64,000 nucleotides of DNA from Arachidicoccus sp. BS20 (lineage in GTDB: Bacteria > Bacteroidota > Bacteroidia > Chitinophagales > Chitinophagaceae): contig NZ_CP015971.1 in the NCBI RefSeq assembly GCF_001659705.1, positions 1,302,001-1,366,000 on the forward strand. Reading direction: 5' to 3'. Below, piece after piece: positions 1 to 7,932 of the stretch. Position numbers and translations under genes: made by a program. The notes beneath the pieces were generated by a model. That model was not told the DNA's origin, did not search any database, and saw only the letters and a list, made by a program, of their open reading frames with translations. Positions within the stretch are counted from its first letter, which is position 1; the number at the start of each line of letters is the position of its first letter.

Positions 1-6
1 TATGAT

Positions 7-825
7 ATGGCATTAACTAAAGTACTCATTACAGTTAAGACTTACCCGACAATTTCTACCAAATACGAGGAACTCGTATGTACTGCAGGATTTAGAGAAG
101 ACGGTACATGGATAAGAATATATCCTATTCCATTCCGGAAAAAATCATATAACGAGCAATACAAAAAATACGACTGGATAGAAATAGACCTCGTCAAAAA
201 TAAAAGTGATTTCCGTCCCGAAAGCTACCGCCCCGTATCTTTAGAAAACGAAATAAAAATTACGGGACACATAGATACGGCTCGAAACTGGCATGAACGA
301 AAGAATCTTTGTTTAGGCAAAGTCTATTACAATATTACTGAATTAGTTGCAGAAGCGAAAAATAAAAATATCTGTACATCTCTTGCTGTGTTTAAACCGA
401 GCGAAATAATTGATTTTATTGCGGAGCCTGACGAACGAGAATGGAATAAAAAAAAATTAGCAAGACTGGAAGCCGAACGCCGTCAGATGAATTTGTTTAA
501 ACAGCCTGAAAACCCTTTCGATGTTGTTAGAAAACTTCCTTATAAATTCAGGTTCATTTTTAAAGACAGTCAAGGAAAAGAAAGTAAAATGATGATTGAA
601 GATTGGGAAACCGGACAACTATATTGGAATTGCTTTGATAAATACCAAGATGAGAAAAAGGCAATAGCAGATGTGCGTAAAAAGTATTTTGATGATTTTG
701 CAAAAACGAAAGATTTATACTTTTATCTTGGCACTACTCAATTGCATCATTATACATCACGAAACCCATTTATGATTATTGGTACTTTTTCTCCTCAAAA
801 AGAAATTCAAATGGCTTTATTTTGA
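7..825 (+). CDS. Uncharacterised conserved protein, possible partner of the downstream TIR-like gene
   Basis: This is a 272-residue soluble protein with no signal peptide or membrane segment. It begins with TVKTYP and GFREDGTWIRIYPIPFR motifs, which look like a conserved beta-rich N-terminal core, followed by a charged helical stretch near residues 140-165. I do not recognise a named family, although proteins of this look occur in bacterial accessory regions. The ATG at position 7 is the first start in frame, but the window begins only six bases upstream, so a longer protein or an upstream operon partner cannot be excluded. The next gene follows after about 50 bases on the same strand, so the two are probably co-transcribed. 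The function is unknown. Confidence 0.75.
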   Translation: MALTKVLITVKTYPTISTKYEELVCTAGFREDGTWIRIYPIPFRKKSYNEQYKKYDWIEIDLVKNKSDFRPESYRPVSLENEIKITGHIDTARNWHERKNLCLGKVYYNITELVAEAKNKNICTSLAVFKPSEIIDFIAEPDEREWNKKKLARLEAERRQMNLFKQPENPFDVVRKLPYKFRFIFKDSQGKESKMMIEDWETGQLYWNCFDKYQDEKKAIADVRKKYFDDFAKTKDLYFYLGTTQLHHYTSRNPFMIIGTFSPQKEIQMALF

Positions 826-874
826 ATGAGAAATTAAGTCAATAAATTCAAGTTAAAATAAAACAATCAAAACA

Positions 875-1888
875 ATGAGCAACAAAGAAAACCCAAAAAC
901 TTGTTTCGTCATATCTCCAATTGGGGAAGAAGGTTCTACAACAAGAGAACGTTCTGATCAAGTATTAAAACACATCATTACCGAAGCTGTTAATCCTTTG
1001 GGTTATGAAGTAATTAGAGCAGATAAAATTTCGGAGCCGGGTATCATAACTACTCAGATAATTGAACATATTGTCAATGCCGAATTAGTAATCGCAGACC
1101 TTACAGAAAAGAATCCCAATGTTTTCTATGAATTGGCGATTAGACACGCGATTAGAAAACCTCTTGTGCAGATGATAAAGAAAGGAGAAATTATTCCTTT
1201 TGACGTTGCCGCTACAAGAATAATACAGTTTGATATACATAATTTAGACAGTGTTGCGGAGGCAAAGCAAGAAATTATTTCTCAAGTAAAATCACTCGCG
1301 ACAACCAATGCAAAGATTCATAATCCGATTTCGGTTTCCCTTGATTTAAAGATATTAAAAGAAAGCGGCAATATTGAAGAACGTTCTTTTGCCGACGTAG
1401 TTGAAGCAATATCTGATTTACGACGTACTATTACATCGCCAGACAAAAGCATTTCCTCATCGAAAGTTTTTGAAGAATTAAAAACATTATTAGATAATTT
1501 TTCCTCAAAAATTGATGAAAGATTAGATTCTGCCACCATAAGGCGTAAAAGGAGAATGTTCCATCCAATGATGCTCGAGGAAATGATTCATGTGGATATG
1601 CAAGAAAACGAACCGAATATTGGTTTTCTAATTGCAATCAGTTATCTAAAAGATGATTTTCCCTGGTTATATGAGATTGGACTGGAGACGTACAGAGAAT
1701 TGAAATCATTTAAAACCAAGCCAGAAAAGAGAAAATTAATAGAACGATTCAATAGAATGTTGGAAATGCTTGACAGACCCATTTTGAGAGAGCATTATGG
1801 GAAATCTGAAGAGATGTATATGTTTTCTAAAAATATTCATTACATTATTCATGATTATATTGATAAATATTTGAGTGATACAAAGTAA
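875..1888 (+). CDS. TIR-like / nucleoside 2-deoxyribosyltransferase-like nucleotide-binding protein
   Basis: The 337-residue protein has an N-terminal Rossmann-like domain (residues 9-130). It carries CFVISPIGEEGS at 10-21 and ADLTEKNPNVFYELAIRHA at 74-92. These are hallmarks of the TIR/SEFIR-like and nucleoside 2-deoxyribosyltransferase-like fold, with Glu86 in the position of the catalytic glutamate. Members of this broad fold bind or cleave NAD or nucleotides and are common in anti-phage systems; that role is inferred here. The C-terminal half (about 190-337) is helical and unrecognised, and it may sense a trigger or oligomerise. The gene is about 50 bases behind an uncharacterised gene on the same strand, consistent with a two-gene operon. 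A defence role rests on the fold only. Confidence 0.75.
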   Translation: MSNKENPKTCFVISPIGEEGSTTRERSDQVLKHIITEAVNPLGYEVIRADKISEPGIITTQIIEHIVNAELVIADLTEKNPNVFYELAIRHAIRKPLVQMIKKGEIIPFDVAATRIIQFDIHNLDSVAEAKQEIISQVKSLATTNAKIHNPISVSLDLKILKESGNIEERSFADVVEAISDLRRTITSPDKSISSSKVFEELKTLLDNFSSKIDERLDSATIRRKRRMFHPMMLEEMIHVDMQENEPNIGFLIAISYLKDDFPWLYEIGLETYRELKSFKTKPEKRKLIERFNRMLEMLDRPILREHYGKSEEMYMFSKNIHYIIHDYIDKYLSDTK

Positions 1889-2010
1889 AAGAATATGTGC
1901 TTTCGCCTTAACGCAATCTTTTCTATTTTGCGATTGACACAATATTACAAACATCCAATGAAAAGTGCTTGCGGATTAAGTAAAAATATTATTTACCAAT
2001 TTTGAATGGC

Positions 2011-2203
2011 TTACGCCGTGGTGCGTGTTCGCACGCGACATAAACAATCAACAAAATGCAGGTTGGTAAAATTGGAAATAAAACGTTTTGGGTTTATCAA
2101 TAAAATAATCGATACAAAACAAATGGCTGGCTAAGCTTGAATGGCTTGTTTTTATTGAGTGAATAATTGAAGAAAGGGGTTGGTTTTTTGTTGAGAGGAA
2201 GGT
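2011..2203 (+). repeat. Spacer repeat, copy 1 (related to 3064-3245)
   Basis: This non-coding stretch of about 190 bases is an imperfect direct repeat of the stretch at 3064-3245. Both start with TTACGCC and a small hairpin: here GTGCG-TGTT-CGCAC, there GTGCG-CGTC-CGCAC. Both continue with an ATGCAGGTTG box and end in a TTGTTGAGA box. The two copies bracket the genes at 2271-3061. The rest of the gap 1889-2270 shows no gene. Confidence 0.65.
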
Positions 2204-2241
2204 TATCACTCTATTGTTGCTTAAAAGCGAAATTTTAATTG

Positions 2242-2249
2242 TATATTTG
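2242..2249 (+). promoter_or_regulatory. Candidate -7 box TATATTTG
   Basis: TATATTTG matches the Bacteroidota -7 consensus TAnnTTTG and lies 21 bases before the ATG at 2271. A TTG triplet lies about 22 bases further upstream, slightly more distant than the ideal -33 spacing. It would drive the small gene at 2271 and whatever follows. Confidence 0.4.
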
Positions 2250-2270
2250 TTTCATAAAGGATAGAGAAAT

Positions 2271-2468
2271 ATGAAAGCTTCCGTATCATATACAAAATCA
2301 ACAAAAGGCAGCAATTCAATTAATAGTTCTGCTGTGAAAGCTAAAGCTACAAGGCTCGGTTGGAAACCTGTGGAAGTTTCGGGTACAATTGACTTGCATA
2401 AAGAATTGTCCAAGAAGGACGATATAAAAACATACACTCCTGCAAAAGAAAAATTGCACCACGTTTAA
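2271..2468 (+). CDS. Small hypothetical protein (65 aa)
   Basis: A 65-residue basic, Ser/Lys/Thr-rich protein with no signal peptide or membrane segment. A good -7 box lies 21 bases before its ATG, which supports it as a real gene. I do not recognise the family. The reading frame stays open and coding-like after its TAA at 2466-2468, running into the broken gene that follows. The stop could therefore be a mutation that split one longer protein, or the two may simply be adjacent. It sits between two related spacer repeats. Confidence 0.4.
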   Translation: MKASVSYTKSTKGSNSINSSAVKAKATRLGWKPVEVSGTIDLHKELSKKDDIKTYTPAKEKLHHV

Positions 2469-3061
2469 TCTCAAATTCAATCATCATTGCAATTTGAAGG
2501 ATATCAACCACACTTAAAATTTAAGAAGTATAACAAAAAGCATAGCCGATGGCTTTTCAGTTATACTTTCGATTCTCTGCGAAACGGCTCTACCTACGTA
2601 ATTGAAGCATTCTACTATGAAAAATAGAATTGTTCATCATAAAGTTTTACGATAAAAATCATTCGGGCAAAAACAAATATGCCGTACTTACGAATCAAGG
2701 CGATGTGCGCAATATTTTGATGACCAATTTTAATTTGTTGCAAATATTGCTATCTGAATATCCTACAGCATCGTTTTGTTTTATGGGCGAAAGAAGATAT
2801 TATAAAGACAAAGAACATGGACAATTGCTTGTTGAAGATGCTGAAAATAATATACGATACAGGGTATATAAATTGTTTGTTCAACAAGAAGAAATTCAAA
2901 ATTATCTCAATGCTCATTTTATCCAAAAATATAAAGACAGCATTAGTGGTTATTTATTTTTAAACAGGAATAATAGACTTTGCACATCGCTTTCATTATA
3001 TGAGGATAATATCAGAGATATGCTGGGGAGAGAGTTTCCTGAAATAAGATTTTTGGATTAA
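2469..3061 (+). pseudogene. Frameshifted hypothetical protein gene
   Basis: Two reading frames look like halves of one protein. The frame from 2469 is open and protein-like up to a TAG at 2625-2627, ending IEAFYYEK. The overlapping frame continues with IELFIIKFYDKN and runs to 3061, with only a TTG at 2630 as possible start. The join is a run of five A residues at 2620-2624. One extra A, or a -1 slip on the AAA codon before the TAG, would give a single protein of roughly 190 residues. The C-terminal part (a GERRYY motif, then RYRVYKLF) resembles a family of roughly 200-residue uncharacterised Bacteroidota proteins known from memory only. A single-base deletion is the simplest explanation. Confidence 0.5.
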
Positions 3062-3063
3062 AA

Positions 3064-3245
3064 TTACGCCATGGTGCGCGTCCGCACGCATCATCCACAA
3101 ATGCAGGTTGATAAAATTGAAGATAAGAGCGTTTGGGCTTTACAGGGAAATAATTGATACAAAATGAAATGGCTGTCTAATCTTGAATTGCGTGGTTTTG
3201 TTGAGTAAATAATTGAATTGAGGAGTTTTTGTTGAGAAGAAAAAG
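3064..3245 (+). repeat. Spacer repeat, copy 2 (related to 2011-2203)
   Basis: This is the second copy of the imperfect spacer repeat. The hairpin loop differs from copy 1 (CGTC against TGTT) while the GTGCG/CGCAC stem is kept. It begins directly after the stop codon of the broken gene ending at 3061 and precedes the ADP-ribosyltransferase gene. Confidence 0.65.
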
Positions 3246-3286
3246 TTTTATTTTTGGTAATTGAATAATGATTAATTTGTAGGTAA

Positions 3287-3850
3287 GTGGCTGTAAGTTC
3301 GATTGAAAAATATGCTAAACAGTATTTGGAACGAGAGATAAGAGCTATTGAAAATAGCGCTCGTGTTGCAGAATTTCCACATTTAACGATTTATGAAAAA
3401 GCATTTATTTACAAGTATTCCGAAGATGGATATGAAAGTGTAAATGAAACATTAAGAGTGTCCAAAGGAAAAATTAATACAGACTTCGGAAAGTTGTTAA
3501 ATTCGATATTGAATAAACTCGCCAACTTTGAAGATTTGGTGTACAGAAGCGTAAATTTGACAAATACTGAAACAAACAGATATATTTCTGCATTTGAGAA
3601 TGATACAATCATAAAAGAACATGCTTTTGTATCAACAAGTAAAGTGAGATTAAATGCAATGGCGTACGGAGGAAATACCCTTTTTGTGATATTTTCAAAA
3701 AGCGGGAAAGAAATTGAGAAGATTGCTAAATTTGGTATATTTGGCGCATCAAATGAAAACGAAGTCTTGTTTAAGCCAAACAGAAATTTCAGAGTTTTGG
3801 ATATTGAGCAAAAAGAAAATCATTTATTAATCACAATGGAGGAAGTGTGA
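3287..3850 (+). CDS. ADP-ribosyltransferase fold protein (R-S-E class), putative toxin
   Basis: This 187-residue protein shows the arginine-type ADP-ribosyltransferase signature in order. There is an Arg in YRSVNL (Arg87), a Ser-Thr-Ser strand in FVSTS (residues 114-118), and a Glu-x-Glu in NENEVLF (Glu157, Glu159). Enzymes of this class move ADP-ribose from NAD to a protein or nucleic-acid target; the target here cannot be read from sequence. There is no signal peptide, so it acts in the cytoplasm or is exported by a specialised route. The start is a GTG at 3287, because no ATG lies nearby in frame. The next gene starts two bases after the stop, so the pair is probably co-translated, as in toxin-antidote pairs. 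The toxin role is inferred. Confidence 0.7.
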   Translation: MAVSSIEKYAKQYLEREIRAIENSARVAEFPHLTIYEKAFIYKYSEDGYESVNETLRVSKGKINTDFGKLLNSILNKLANFEDLVYRSVNLTNTETNRYISAFENDTIIKEHAFVSTSKVRLNAMAYGGNTLFVIFSKSGKEIEKIAKFGIFGASNENEVLFKPNRNFRVLDIEQKENHLLITMEEV

Positions 3851-3851
3851 T

Positions 3852-4214
3852 ATGACAACGGCAGCTATTAGAAGATTTAGTAAAGAGAATATAATCGAAG
3901 AAGATGAATTTGACAATGCTATGTCAAATGTATTCCATGCAATTTCGATTAATAGAACTTATAAAAGTGAAGTTCATATCGAAAAGAAAGATGAGCTGTT
4001 AGTAGATTTGACTCAACTATTAAAAAAATACCTGACATTACAATTAGGTATCTCCAAAAAGGATAAACTGGATTTTATCAAACTTATTGATAAAATGAAT
4101 TTACAAAGAGAATTATTGGAATTGCAAAGAAACGAGTTGAATATTTCCCAAATACGAATAGCAGGCAAAAGACTTGGGAAGAAAGCCCAATCAGCTTTTT
4201 CATCGGCAGAATAA
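3852..4214 (+). CDS. Small protein paired with the ADP-ribosyltransferase (candidate antidote)
   Basis: A 120-residue, mostly helical, charged protein with no signal peptide. Its ATG lies one base beyond the stop codon of the ADP-ribosyltransferase, so the two genes almost certainly share an mRNA. I do not recognise the family. Its central region (residues 45-110) is rich in Leu, Lys and Glu and may form helical hairpins. Position and size suit an immunity or antitoxin protein, but a substrate or scaffold role is equally possible on sequence alone. Confidence 0.65.
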   Translation: MTTAAIRRFSKENIIEEDEFDNAMSNVFHAISINRTYKSEVHIEKKDELLVDLTQLLKKYLTLQLGISKKDKLDFIKLIDKMNLQRELLELQRNELNISQIRIAGKRLGKKAQSAFSSAE

Positions 4215-4343
4215 AATAATTAAAGTACCTTTGTTACATCTTATTCCTGTTGGTCCCTGAAGTAATTCAAACTATCTGGTTTCGTTTTTATAAACCATAC
4301 CTTTTTATGCTATTCTGCAAATTAACATTTTAATTTTGTATAA

Positions 4344-4520
4344 ATGCAAGCAGAAAAAAAACATACTATTCGTAAAAATTCCAAAGTACAAAAAGTGGTA
4401 CAGAAAGAAGAGGTAATTTATTTTACCAAAAGTGAAATCCCTGTCGGTAAGTCTTTGTTTGCCGATAAATTAAAAAAGGTAAATGAAATGCTCGAAAATG
4501 CTATACTGATGAAGCATTAA
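4344..4520 (+). CDS. Very small basic protein (58 aa)
   Basis: A 58-codon frame begins with ATG at 4344 and ends with TAA at 4520. The predicted product is Lys-rich in its first half, followed by a VIYFTKSEIPVGKSLFADKL segment and a short helix. Codon use resembles its neighbours. An AT-rich stretch with a TAATTTTG box lies just upstream, close to the start. I do not recognise it. The region 4521-4759 downstream shows no further gene. Confidence 0.4.
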   Translation: MQAEKKHTIRKNSKVQKVVQKEEVIYFTKSEIPVGKSLFADKLKKVNEMLENAILMKH

Positions 4521-4759
4521 TACAATATCGCTTAGTTTTTAAAATGAATATATTATGCTCTCAATTATGAGGGCATTTTTATTTTATATGAAAGAATATA
4601 TTTAGATTTGAATAATCAAAGTAAAGGTTTGTAAGAAAGGATTGCGGGCTTCACTGCTTGGAATAATCAATAATAAAACAATTTCTGGAGATGCGCGTTT
4701 TGGATATTTTTGATTTAAGGAGTTGCGGATATTATGCTATTTGAGGTAAGATATGCGCA

Positions 4760-5215
4760 ATGGATATGAATGGAGATCGGTATATTTGGGAGTTGGCTGT
4801 AATTTTAAGAGACCGCGTATTGAAAAGAATTTTTGACATAACATTTTCATTTATTGCATTACTGATTTTCGCAATTCCGACAATCATCATTTCTCTTTTG
4901 CTGACATTTAAAGAACGACACTCTGTTTTGTTCAAACAAGACAGAATAGGAAAAGACAAACAACCTTTTCAAATCTTGAAATTTCAAACTATGGTAAATG
5001 AAGTTCCAACAAAGACAGGACAACTATTGCGAAAAACAGGACTTGACGAATTACCACAATTCATAAATGTCTTGAAAGGCGATATGAGTATTGTTGGACC
5101 AAGAGCATTGACAAATTACGACATTGACAGGCTTGCTTGGAATGACAACTATCATAACGTAAGGTGGAAATCAAAACCAGGCATTACCGGTTTTGCTCAA
5201 ATTTACTTCATATAA
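4760..5215 (+). pseudogene. Truncated bacterial sugar transferase (initiating glycosyltransferase family)
   Basis: The frame encodes the core of a polyprenyl-phosphate sugar-1-phosphate transferase (PF02397 type). It has one membrane helix (about residues 25-50), the QDRIGKDKQPFQILKFQTM region, the GLDELPQFINVLKGDMS motif and SIVGPRAL, then KPGITGFAQI. Complete enzymes continue for about 50-60 more residues with an aspartate-rich tail. Here the frame stops at TAA 5213-5215 three residues after FAQI, exactly where the sequence changes character to a GC-richer region. The 5' end is also uncertain: typical members start at KRIFDI, corresponding to a TTG near 4819. It is probably a remnant cut off by a rearrangement. 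A functional transferase of the family is present at 44481-45899. Confidence 0.75.
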
Positions 5216-5238
5216 CAATCGACCTCCGCGGGAGACGG

Positions 5239-5445
5239 CTATTCCAGGAAAGGTTCGACCTGTTCGGGTGTAAGCCCCATATACTCGCAAAATTCAAAAA
5301 CGGATACGAGCGCGTGCGGCTTTTTACGGTTGCGCTTTCTCAGCTGCCTCAACAACCGGCGGCTATAGCTGCTGCTTCTGCCTGTAATGGCACAAACATC
5401 GGCGGCATAAATAAAAATACGCTTGGGCATGTTAATCGTTTTCAT
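5239..5445 (-). CDS. Small helix-turn-helix-like protein (68 aa)
   Basis: The 68-residue product starts MKTINMPKRIFIYAADVCAI and contains a TGRSSSYSRRLLRQLRKR stretch and a VSVFEFCEYMGL segment. It resembles a group of small Bacteroidota proteins with a predicted DNA-binding helix-turn-helix, seen beside repetitive DNA; that is recollection only. The start at 5445 is chosen because a conserved leader element ends exactly there. Frames extending further upstream only translate the repeat. It lies beside a broken sugar transferase and a seven-copy tandem repeat. Confidence 0.65.
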   Translation of the reverse strand: MKTINMPKRIFIYAADVCAITGRSSSYSRRLLRQLRKRNRKKPHALVSVFEFCEYMGLTPEQVEPFLE

Positions 5446-5512
5446 GTGTTTATTTTTATTGTTTTTTAATTGCCAGATGGAATGCCCCAAAATAATCATC
5501 GCTTCGGGTATC
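5446..5512 (-). promoter_or_regulatory. Conserved leader element ending at the ATGAAA start codon (copy at 68-aa gene)
   Basis: Read on the minus strand, this stretch contains GGGGCATTCCATCTGGC followed by an A-rich spacer (AATAAAAATAAACAC) that runs straight into ATGAAA. The same body and tail precede ugd (46193), the SusD gene (start 59799) and the DUF4488 gene (start 56507), and occur without a gene at 21712-21766. The matching head lies about 1 kb away at 6461-6529, separated by the tandem array. Confidence 0.55.
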
Positions 5513-6418
5513 CTCGCTCTTCGACATTTGCAATGTCGAAGCTGTATCGGCGAATTTGCAATTCTCACATAAGATTCACTATAAATGCACAAATAATAGT
5601 TCGCGATTGCAAATCCCGAACAGCAACTTTCCTCGCTCTTCGACCCTCGCTCTTCGACATTTGCAATGTCGAAGCTGTATTCGGCGAATTTGCAATTCTC
5701 ACATAAGATTCACTATAAATGCACAAATAATAGTTCGCGATTGCAAATCCCGAACAGCAACTTTCCTCGCTCTTCGACCCTCGCTCTTCGACATTTGCAA
5801 TGTCGAAGCTATATCGGCGAATTTGCAATTCTCACATAAGATTCACTATAAATGCACAAATAATAGTTCGCGATTGCAAATCCCGAACAGCAACTTTCCT
5901 CGCTCTTCGACCCTCGCTCTTCGACATTTGCAATGTCGAAGCTGTATTCGGCGAATTTGCAATTCTCACATAAGATTCACTATAAATGCACAAATAATAG
6001 TTCGCGATTGTAAATCCCGAACAGCAACTTTCCTCGCTCTTCGACATTTGCAATGTCGAAGCTGTATTCGGCGAATTTGCAATTCTCACATAAAATTCAC
6101 TATAAATACACAGATAATAGTTCGCGATTGCAAATCCCGAACAGCAACTTTCCTCGCTCTTCGCCTCGCTCTTCGACATTTGCAATGTCGAAGCTGTATC
6201 GGCGAATTTGCAATTCTCACATAAGATTCACTATAAATGCACAAATAATAGTTCGCGATTGTAAATCCCGAACAGCAACTTTCCTCGCTCTTCGCCTCGC
6301 TCTTCGACATTTGCAATGTCGAAGCTGTATTCGGCGAATTTGCAATTCTCACATAAGATTCACTATAAATGCACAAATAATAGTTCGCGATTGTAAATCC
6401 CGAACAGCAACTTTCCTC
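5511..6418. repeat. Seven-copy tandem repeat with palindromes, unit 120-134 bases
   Basis: Seven near-identical units follow each other. The landmark palindrome TCGACATT-TGC-AATGTCGA begins at about 5521, 5654, 5788, 5921, 6041, 6173 and 6304. Each unit also contains a second imperfect palindrome, GTTCGCGATTGCAAATCCCGAAC, also found singly at 9349, 11672, 12165 and 12193. Unit length varies only by repeats of the CCTCGCTCTTCGA linker. Long open frames on both strands here follow from a unit length divisible by three in places and a lack of stop codons, so they are not genes. Confidence 0.9.
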
Positions 6419-6460
6419 AATTACTCCGCTTCGCTACATTTGACTCCGTCGATCTTCGAT

Positions 6461-6529
6461 TCATCGCTTTGGGTATGTAAAATACTGATGGGCATTTCAT
6501 CGGTCTGTTTTTATTGTTTTCCAATGGTC
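6461..6529 (-). promoter_or_regulatory. Head of the conserved leader element
   Basis: On the minus strand this reads ACAGACCGATGAAATGCCC, then a TTTTACATACCCAAAGCGATG block. It matches the heads of the leader elements before ugd (46101) and the SusD gene (59892), and is preceded by an AAACAATAAAAACAG tail. It appears to be one end of an element whose other end, at 5446-5512, was separated by expansion of the tandem array. The remaining bases up to 6763 contain no gene. Confidence 0.5.
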
Positions 6530-6723
6530 AACGCCCGTCCGAACCATATACCCTGGCAGGCAGAATTCTTACGGTTTATTTCACGACAAGGTGTATTACT
6601 GCATAAAGGTGCAACAGTAAAACATATATTTTTTCGTCTAAATGAACGTTTTTTATGCTAAAAAAGGGTGGAGAGACACAATTTTCGTCTAAACAGACCA
6701 AAAAACGAATAGGAAGATGTTGC

Positions 6724-6731
6724 TATATTTG
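6724..6731 (+). promoter_or_regulatory. Candidate -7 box TATATTTG
   Basis: TATATTTG fits the Bacteroidota -7 consensus and lies 33 bases before the ATG at 6764, giving a short leader. No clear TTG -33 box is visible. It probably drives the lipoprotein / membrane protein / kinase operon. Confidence 0.45.
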
Positions 6732-6763
6732 TCACTCATTTTTTATTTTAAAACAGATTCGCC

Positions 6764-7228
6764 ATGAGAAAGTACATGAATCTCCTACCGGCTGCCATCG
6801 CTTTGCTACTTCAAACCGGTCTTACAGGCTGCACCGCAGGTCCGGCAAAGCCGGCTTCTTCCGGAATAAGCGACACGATACATTACGGGGGCTCCCCTAT
6901 CGGTACGGCGCAAGCCAACCGAATGATATCGGCTTACCTTGCCAACGCCGCTAACGGCGCTACTCATTCGCTGTTTATAGACGCAGATACGCTGCGGCAT
7001 TACCTGAACAACAAGAATATCCGGGCGTTAAAATTTTTTCTTGCACGCCCTGTCGATGAACAAAGCCGCCGGGCAACAGCAGACAGCAACCGGCTCACAT
7101 TAGTGATTGCCGGGATTGACGCCGATGAGCACTATGTTTTAACCGGCAACGGCGATGTGTATAACGAAGTATCCCCCTGCCCGACGGAATGTCCTCCGGG
7201 CGACGCCGGCAGCGACCTGCTGCCCTGA
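6764..7228 (+). CDS. Small lipoprotein in front of a two-component operon
   Basis: The 154-residue product has a classical lipoprotein signal: a hydrophobic stretch and lipobox LTGC with Cys23. The mature part contains RALKFFLARP and LTLVIAGIDADEHYVLTGNG, and ends with a Cys-Pro-rich segment (PCPTECPPG, near residues 138-146). I do not recognise a named family; the conserved look suggests a periplasmic or surface small-domain protein. It is the first gene of a run with a membrane protein and a histidine kinase, so it may supply or modulate the signal. A good -7 box lies upstream. Confidence 0.7.
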   Translation: MRKYMNLLPAAIALLLQTGLTGCTAGPAKPASSGISDTIHYGGSPIGTAQANRMISAYLANAANGATHSLFIDADTLRHYLNNKNIRALKFFLARPVDEQSRRATADSNRLTLVIAGIDADEHYVLTGNGDVYNEVSPCPTECPPGDAGSDLLP

Positions 7229-7275
7229 CTTCGAACGGTCCGCCCACCCGGAATGGGCGGACAACAGGTTTCAGT

Positions 7276-7932
7276 ATGAGCTACCAAATGAGGACATACA
7301 GCACACTTATCTCCATAAGCGCTGCTTTTTTGTGCAGCGCATTCAAATACCGGAGAGGCGACAAGGCATGGTTGTTCTTAGCCCTTTACACGGGCTGGAG
7401 CTTCACAGCCGAATGCATCGCAACCTTATGCGCCTATCATTACGGTAATAACCTGAGGGCTTATTCCTATACGGAACCGGTAAACCTATTGCTTGCATCA
7501 CTGTATTTCAATTACAAAAACCGACAATTACGTCGCTTTTACGCCGGCTATCTTGCCGGCTTTGCCGGCGTGTGCATACAAGCAGCCTGCCTTCCGTACA
7601 GCACCGGCATCAACAGCATTTTTACACAATATGAATGTGTGGCGCTTACGGCATTCAGCCTTTATCACTGCTACTCGGTTTGCGCCGGACGGCGGCGTCC
7701 CGCCTACCCTGAGAAACAGGCATTCATTATCTCATTATTGTTCTTATTATTTTTTTCGGGAAGCTTTTTCATACGTGCAAGCGTAGCTTTCTTTTCGGAC
7801 AGCGCTACGGACCGGCAAATAGTCCACCGCCTGTATGCACTCGTCTATTACCTTGCCCTTATTTTTTATACCGGCATCGCCATAACGCTTATTTTTCCAA
7901 GACCTGCACCTAAAAACCTATACCATGCATAA
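7276..7932 (+). CDS. Polytopic membrane protein upstream of histidine kinase
   Basis: A protein of 218 residues from the ATG at 7276 has about six hydrophobic segments spread along its length and no soluble domain. A frame open from further upstream overlaps the lipoprotein's end and would add a non-hydrophobic, arginine-rich tail, so the later ATG is preferred. Its stop overlaps the kinase start by eight bases (7925-7932), implying translational coupling. It may act as the membrane sensor for the kinase, which itself has only one membrane segment. The family is not recognised. Confidence 0.6.
   Translation: MSYQMRTYSTLISISAAFLCSAFKYRRGDKAWLFLALYTGWSFTAECIATLCAYHYGNNLRAYSYTEPVNLLLASLYFNYKNRQLRRFYAGYLAGFAGVCIQAACLPYSTGINSIFTQYECVALTAFSLYHCYSVCAGRRRPAYPEKQAFIISLLFLLFFSGSFFIRASVAFFSDSATDRQIVHRLYALVYYLALIFYTGIAITLIFPRPAPKNLYHA

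Noticed and set aside
2616-2632. Programmed -1 frameshift at the A-run
   Set aside because: A slip is possible, but no classical X-XXY-YYZ heptamer is in the zero frame; a simple deletion or sequencing error is more likely, so it is reported as a broken gene.
5511-6418. Array considered as a CRISPR
   Set aside because: The repeated unit is 120-134 bases with no unique spacers; nearly the whole unit is conserved and no cas genes are present.
5556-6661. Long open frames (over 200 codons) on both strands across the tandem array
   Set aside because: They only translate the repeat unit, which happens to lack stops; the peptides are repetitive, rich in Arg, Cys and Ser, and unlike real proteins.
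7189-7275. Upstream extension of the membrane protein before kinase
   Set aside because: It would overlap the lipoprotein gene's end and add a non-hydrophobic Arg-rich tail; ATG 7276 fits better.
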